Shown in pieces: positions 62,091-64,000 of a stretch of DNA of 64,000 nucleotides. Position 1 is the first letter of the stretch. Each line of letters starts with the position of its first letter. The notes under the pieces are model-generated. The model was not told where the DNA came from. It made no database searches and saw only the letters and a program-made list of their open reading frames with translations. Origin of the DNA: Bacillota bacterium (GTDB lineage Bacteria > Bacillota > Bacilli > Paenibacillales > NBRC-103111). The position numbers and the translations under genes were made by a program. The stretch is from NCBI GenBank assembly GCA_023388055.1, contig JAEWGW010000027.1:1-64000 (forward strand), written 5' to 3'.

Positions 62091-63398
62091 TTATTTAACG
62101 GCCGCTTTTTCCAAATCCTGTACACCGCTGTGGATCAGGTCGAACAGATGCTCCACATTGGCTTCCTCGATGCAGGAGAAAGCTACACGCAGGTCGGTTT
62201 CGCCCAATGCGATGGTGCCAACGCCGTATTGGTCCAGGAGATGCAGACGAAGCTGCTCGGCGGTTACGGTTTTGAGCTTGAGGCACATAAAGTACCCGGA
62301 GTTGAAGGGATAATAATCCCATGCCTCTCCGTACTTGCCCGAATCCAGCACAGCCTTGACCTTGTTGGCCCGGCCCTTCATGATCTGGTACTTCTCTGCC
62401 CGCTGGAGATCGAAATCCGCGGATTGGAGAGCCTTCAGCACGAAGGTTTGGGACGGATGCGGGCCGCTGGAGATGGTTGCCCGGATGATGCCCATGGTTT
62501 TTTGCTCCAGAGCGGCCAGAACCGCTTCATTGGGATCGGAGTAGGTAATGAAGCCTACGCGGAAGCCCCACACATACTCTTCCTTGGTGGCGCCATCTAC
62601 CTTGATGGCCAGCACCCGGGGATGCAGACCGGCCAAGGAGCCGAACAGGGACTCATGGAGGGAGTCCTCGAAGAACAGTCCGAAGTACGCGTCGTCTGTA
62701 ACCACCACCACATTAATGCCGGCTTCCGCACCTGCCTTGACGGCTTCCACAATTTTGCGGCCTTCTTCGGCGCCGGGAGTGTAGCCGGTAGGGTTGTTGG
62801 GGAAGTTCAGCACCACGATGGCCTTGCCCTTTTCCTTCTGGGCGAGAATGGCATCCTTCAGACCCGCATCATTGAACTTTCTATCCTCATTATAAAGGGG
62901 ATAGTATACCATTTCCGCACCGCGGCGGATGGAGAAGGTCAGCTCATAATTCTCCCAGTTTTTGTCCGGGATAATCACGGCATCGCCGGGACCCGCGAAC
63001 AGATCGGCCACAATGGACAGACCGTGGGTCAGCGCATTGGTAACAATGGGGTTGCCGTAGCTTTTGCCGGATAGGGACGGGTTCTCCACCAGCAGCTTGC
63101 TTCTCCAGGCGGTACGCAGCTCGGGTTTGCCGGCGGGAGGAGCGTACTCGTAGAGGTCCTTGGGTGCGTAAGCGGAGAGTGTGTCCTGAATCACCTTCAA
63201 ATGCATAGGCTGTCCATTTTCCAAAGCAGTGCCGATGGTGGCATTGTATGTTTTGGCCTTGGCTTTGGCTTCGGCGGACTGGCTCAGGATTCCGTCCTTG
63301 GGAAAATAAATGAGCTTGCCCAGGTCGGAGAGCATTTCGTAAAGATGCGGACTGTTCTTCTCAATGGTTTCGTTCAGCTTTTGGGCCAGAGGGTGCAT
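62091..63398 (-). CDS. PLP-dependent aminotransferase class I/II
   Basis: 435 aa fold-type I aminotransferase: substrate/PLP motifs VLNFPNNPTGYTPG, VVTDDAYFGLFF, and the Schiff-base Lys in VDGATKEEYVWGFRVGF, with the arginine after it. The amino acid substrate is not known. The ATG at 63398 is favoured, as the ATG at 63407 touches the AAGG of the ribosome site. A promoter (GTGACG, 18 nt, TATAAT; 63469-63440) lies upstream. Confidence 0.9.
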   Translation of the reverse strand: MHPLAQKLNETIEKNSPHLYEMLSDLGKLIYFPKDGILSQSAEAKAKAKTYNATIGTALENGQPMHLKVIQDTLSAYAPKDLYEYAPPAGKPELRTAWRSKLLVENPSLSGKSYGNPIVTNALTHGLSIVADLFAGPGDAVIIPDKNWENYELTFSIRRGAEMVYYPLYNEDRKFNDAGLKDAILAQKEKGKAIVVLNFPNNPTGYTPGAEEGRKIVEAVKAGAEAGINVVVVTDDAYFGLFFEDSLHESLFGSLAGLHPRVLAIKVDGATKEEYVWGFRVGFITYSDPNEAVLAALEQKTMGIIRATISSGPHPSQTFVLKALQSADFDLQRAEKYQIMKGRANKVKAVLDSGKYGEAWDYYPFNSGYFMCLKLKTVTAEQLRLHLLDQYGVGTIALGETDLRVAFSCIEEANVEHLFDLIHSGVQDLEKAAVK

Positions 63399-63439
63399 GG
63401 GGGTCATCCTTCCTCAAATTGGTATACACATTGACAAAT

Positions 63440-63469
63440 ATTATACCACCTGCCTACCGATTCCGTCAC
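63440..63469 (-). promoter_or_regulatory. Promoter of the aminotransferase gene
   Basis: Minus strand GTGACG (63469-63464), an 18-nt spacer and TATAAT (63445-63440), about 40 nt before the start codon. Confidence 0.6.
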
Positions 63470-63497
63470 CCTAAAGAAAATGTGAAGAAATGAAGTG

Positions 63498-63531
63498 ATA
63501 TGGTAATTCCGTTCGAAATATGGTACCATAT
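63498..63531 (+). promoter_or_regulatory. Palindromic operator candidate upstream of kduI
   Basis: The perfect 14-bp palindrome ATATGGTACCATAT (63518-63531), with GTTC and GAAC in its flanks and an extra half-site ATATGGTA at 63498-63505. It lies about 120 bp before kduI and may be a repressor site of a uronate regulon; the regulator is not in the window. Confidence 0.5.
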
Positions 63532-63649
63532 GAACGTATAGAAAGTTTGAATGAACATGAATGAACCTGTTTGAAACCGGAATGAAGTTTATCAGCCGGT
63601 TTTACCGGTATGACCTTTGAATGACCATATCTAAGGAGGAATTGCTGTT

Positions 63650-64000
63650 ATGGAAATCCGCTACTCCAATCATCCCCAAGACGTGAAAAAGTACGATACT
63701 GAAGAGCTGCGCCACCATTTTCTGATTCAAAGCCTGTTTGTACCGGGCGAGCTGAAGCTGGTTTACAGCCATAATGACCGCTTTATTACCGGCTCTGCCG
63801 TGCCTGTTAAGGAAGCCATCAAGCTGGAAGCCGACGCCAAGGATATGGGTGCTCCCTTCTTCCTGGCCCGCCGCGAGCTGGGCATCATCAATATCGGCGC
63901 CAAGGGTACTGTTAAGGTAGACGGCACCGCATACGAGCTGGACAACAAGGATTGTCTGTATGTAGGTCTGGGTGCAGAGGAAGTGCTGTTCGAAAGCGCT
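63650..64000 (+). CDS. kduI: 5-keto-4-deoxyuronate isomerase, N-terminal part
   Basis: 117 codons, cut by the end of the window; the full enzyme is about 275 aa. MEIRYSNHPQDVKKYDTEEL, FVPGELKLVYSHNDRFITG, FFLARRELGIINIG and VGLGAEEVLFES match KduI from other bacteria. It isomerises 5-keto-4-deoxyuronate to 2,5-diketo-3-deoxygluconate in pectin and glycosaminoglycan breakdown. AAGGAGG stands 10 nt before the ATG. It fits with the GH88 enzyme at 32838, whose product spontaneously becomes the KduI substrate. Confidence 0.93.
   Translation, partial: MEIRYSNHPQDVKKYDTEELRHHFLIQSLFVPGELKLVYSHNDRFITGSAVPVKEAIKLEADAKDMGAPFFLARRELGIINIGAKGTVKVDGTAYELDNKDCLYVGLGAEEVLFESA

Overview
The window looks like a chromosomal segment of a Paenibacillus-type member of the Bacillales. 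The reasons are AGGAGG ribosome binding sites, a T-box leader, sigma-A promoters, an SdhCAB complex of the Bacillus type, SLH-domain surface proteins, and an unsaturated glucuronyl hydrolase that closely resembles, from memory, the enzyme of Bacillus sp. GL1. GC content is moderate to high (an impression; not counted). No rRNA, tRNA, CRISPR array, transposase or phage gene was seen. Genus assignment is inference.

Layout. 0-7 kb: a divergent seryl-tRNA synthetase under T-box control, a multidrug-type ABC exporter, a bactofilin with an M23 peptidase, and an actin-like ParM-family protein. 7-13.4 kb: one giant secreted Ig-like/SLH protein. 13.4-20.4 kb: a TIM-barrel sugar isomerase, a YbjQ protein, an acyltransferase, an esterase and the 5-oxoprolinase genes pxpB-pxpC-pxpA. 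20.4-22.6 kb: tiny ORFs, a Mor-like regulator and a polysaccharide deacetylase. 22.6-27.2 kb: a LysR regulator divergent from sdhCAB. 27.2-29.1 kb: a MarR/MFS pair. 29.3-34 kb: HelD-1, then a LacI-family regulator with a GH88 unsaturated uronyl hydrolase. 34.3-40 kb: a pyruvate-kinase-like remnant, a CDF metal exporter, a histidinol-phosphatase-type PHP protein, a LysR regulator and a two-component system. 40.1-43.3 kb: HelD-2 with a NagD-like phosphatase. 44.2-49.5 kb: malic enzyme, aspartase and AhpC-AhpF. 49.5-52.7 kb: a ykkC-class riboswitch and an ABC-2 transporter. 53-57.5 kb: a fragment resembling an anti-sigma-type protein, CheX, an SDR, an ECF-like sigma factor and a DEAD-box helicase. 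58-64 kb: a membrane-anchored FAD oxidoreductase, a second SLH protein, a methyltransferase, an aminotransferase, and the start of kduI, cut by the window edge.

How the genes work together. SdhCAB, malic enzyme and aspartase feed the C4-dicarboxylate pool (aspartate to fumarate to malate to pyruvate, succinate to fumarate). GH88 and KduI both act on unsaturated uronates from lyase-cleaved polysaccharides, although they lie 30 kb apart. The SLH proteins, M23 peptidase, bactofilin and deacetylase act at the cell envelope.

The least explained content is intergenic. Four families of elements are each built from four copies of a roughly 25-nt tag arranged as two forward and two reverse (nested hairpins); three of these families appear twice in the window. 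A fifth family is a long simple hairpin. A separate element joins a constant 13-nt tag to an 8-bp hairpin with a 4-nt loop; the stem sequence differs between loci while pairing is kept, and the element sits directly before the Shine-Dalgarno of sdhA and helD-1. Other points of note are the ykkC-class riboswitch, a promoter-to-terminator small-RNA candidate, and a LacI-family gene whose only usable start appears to be CTG.
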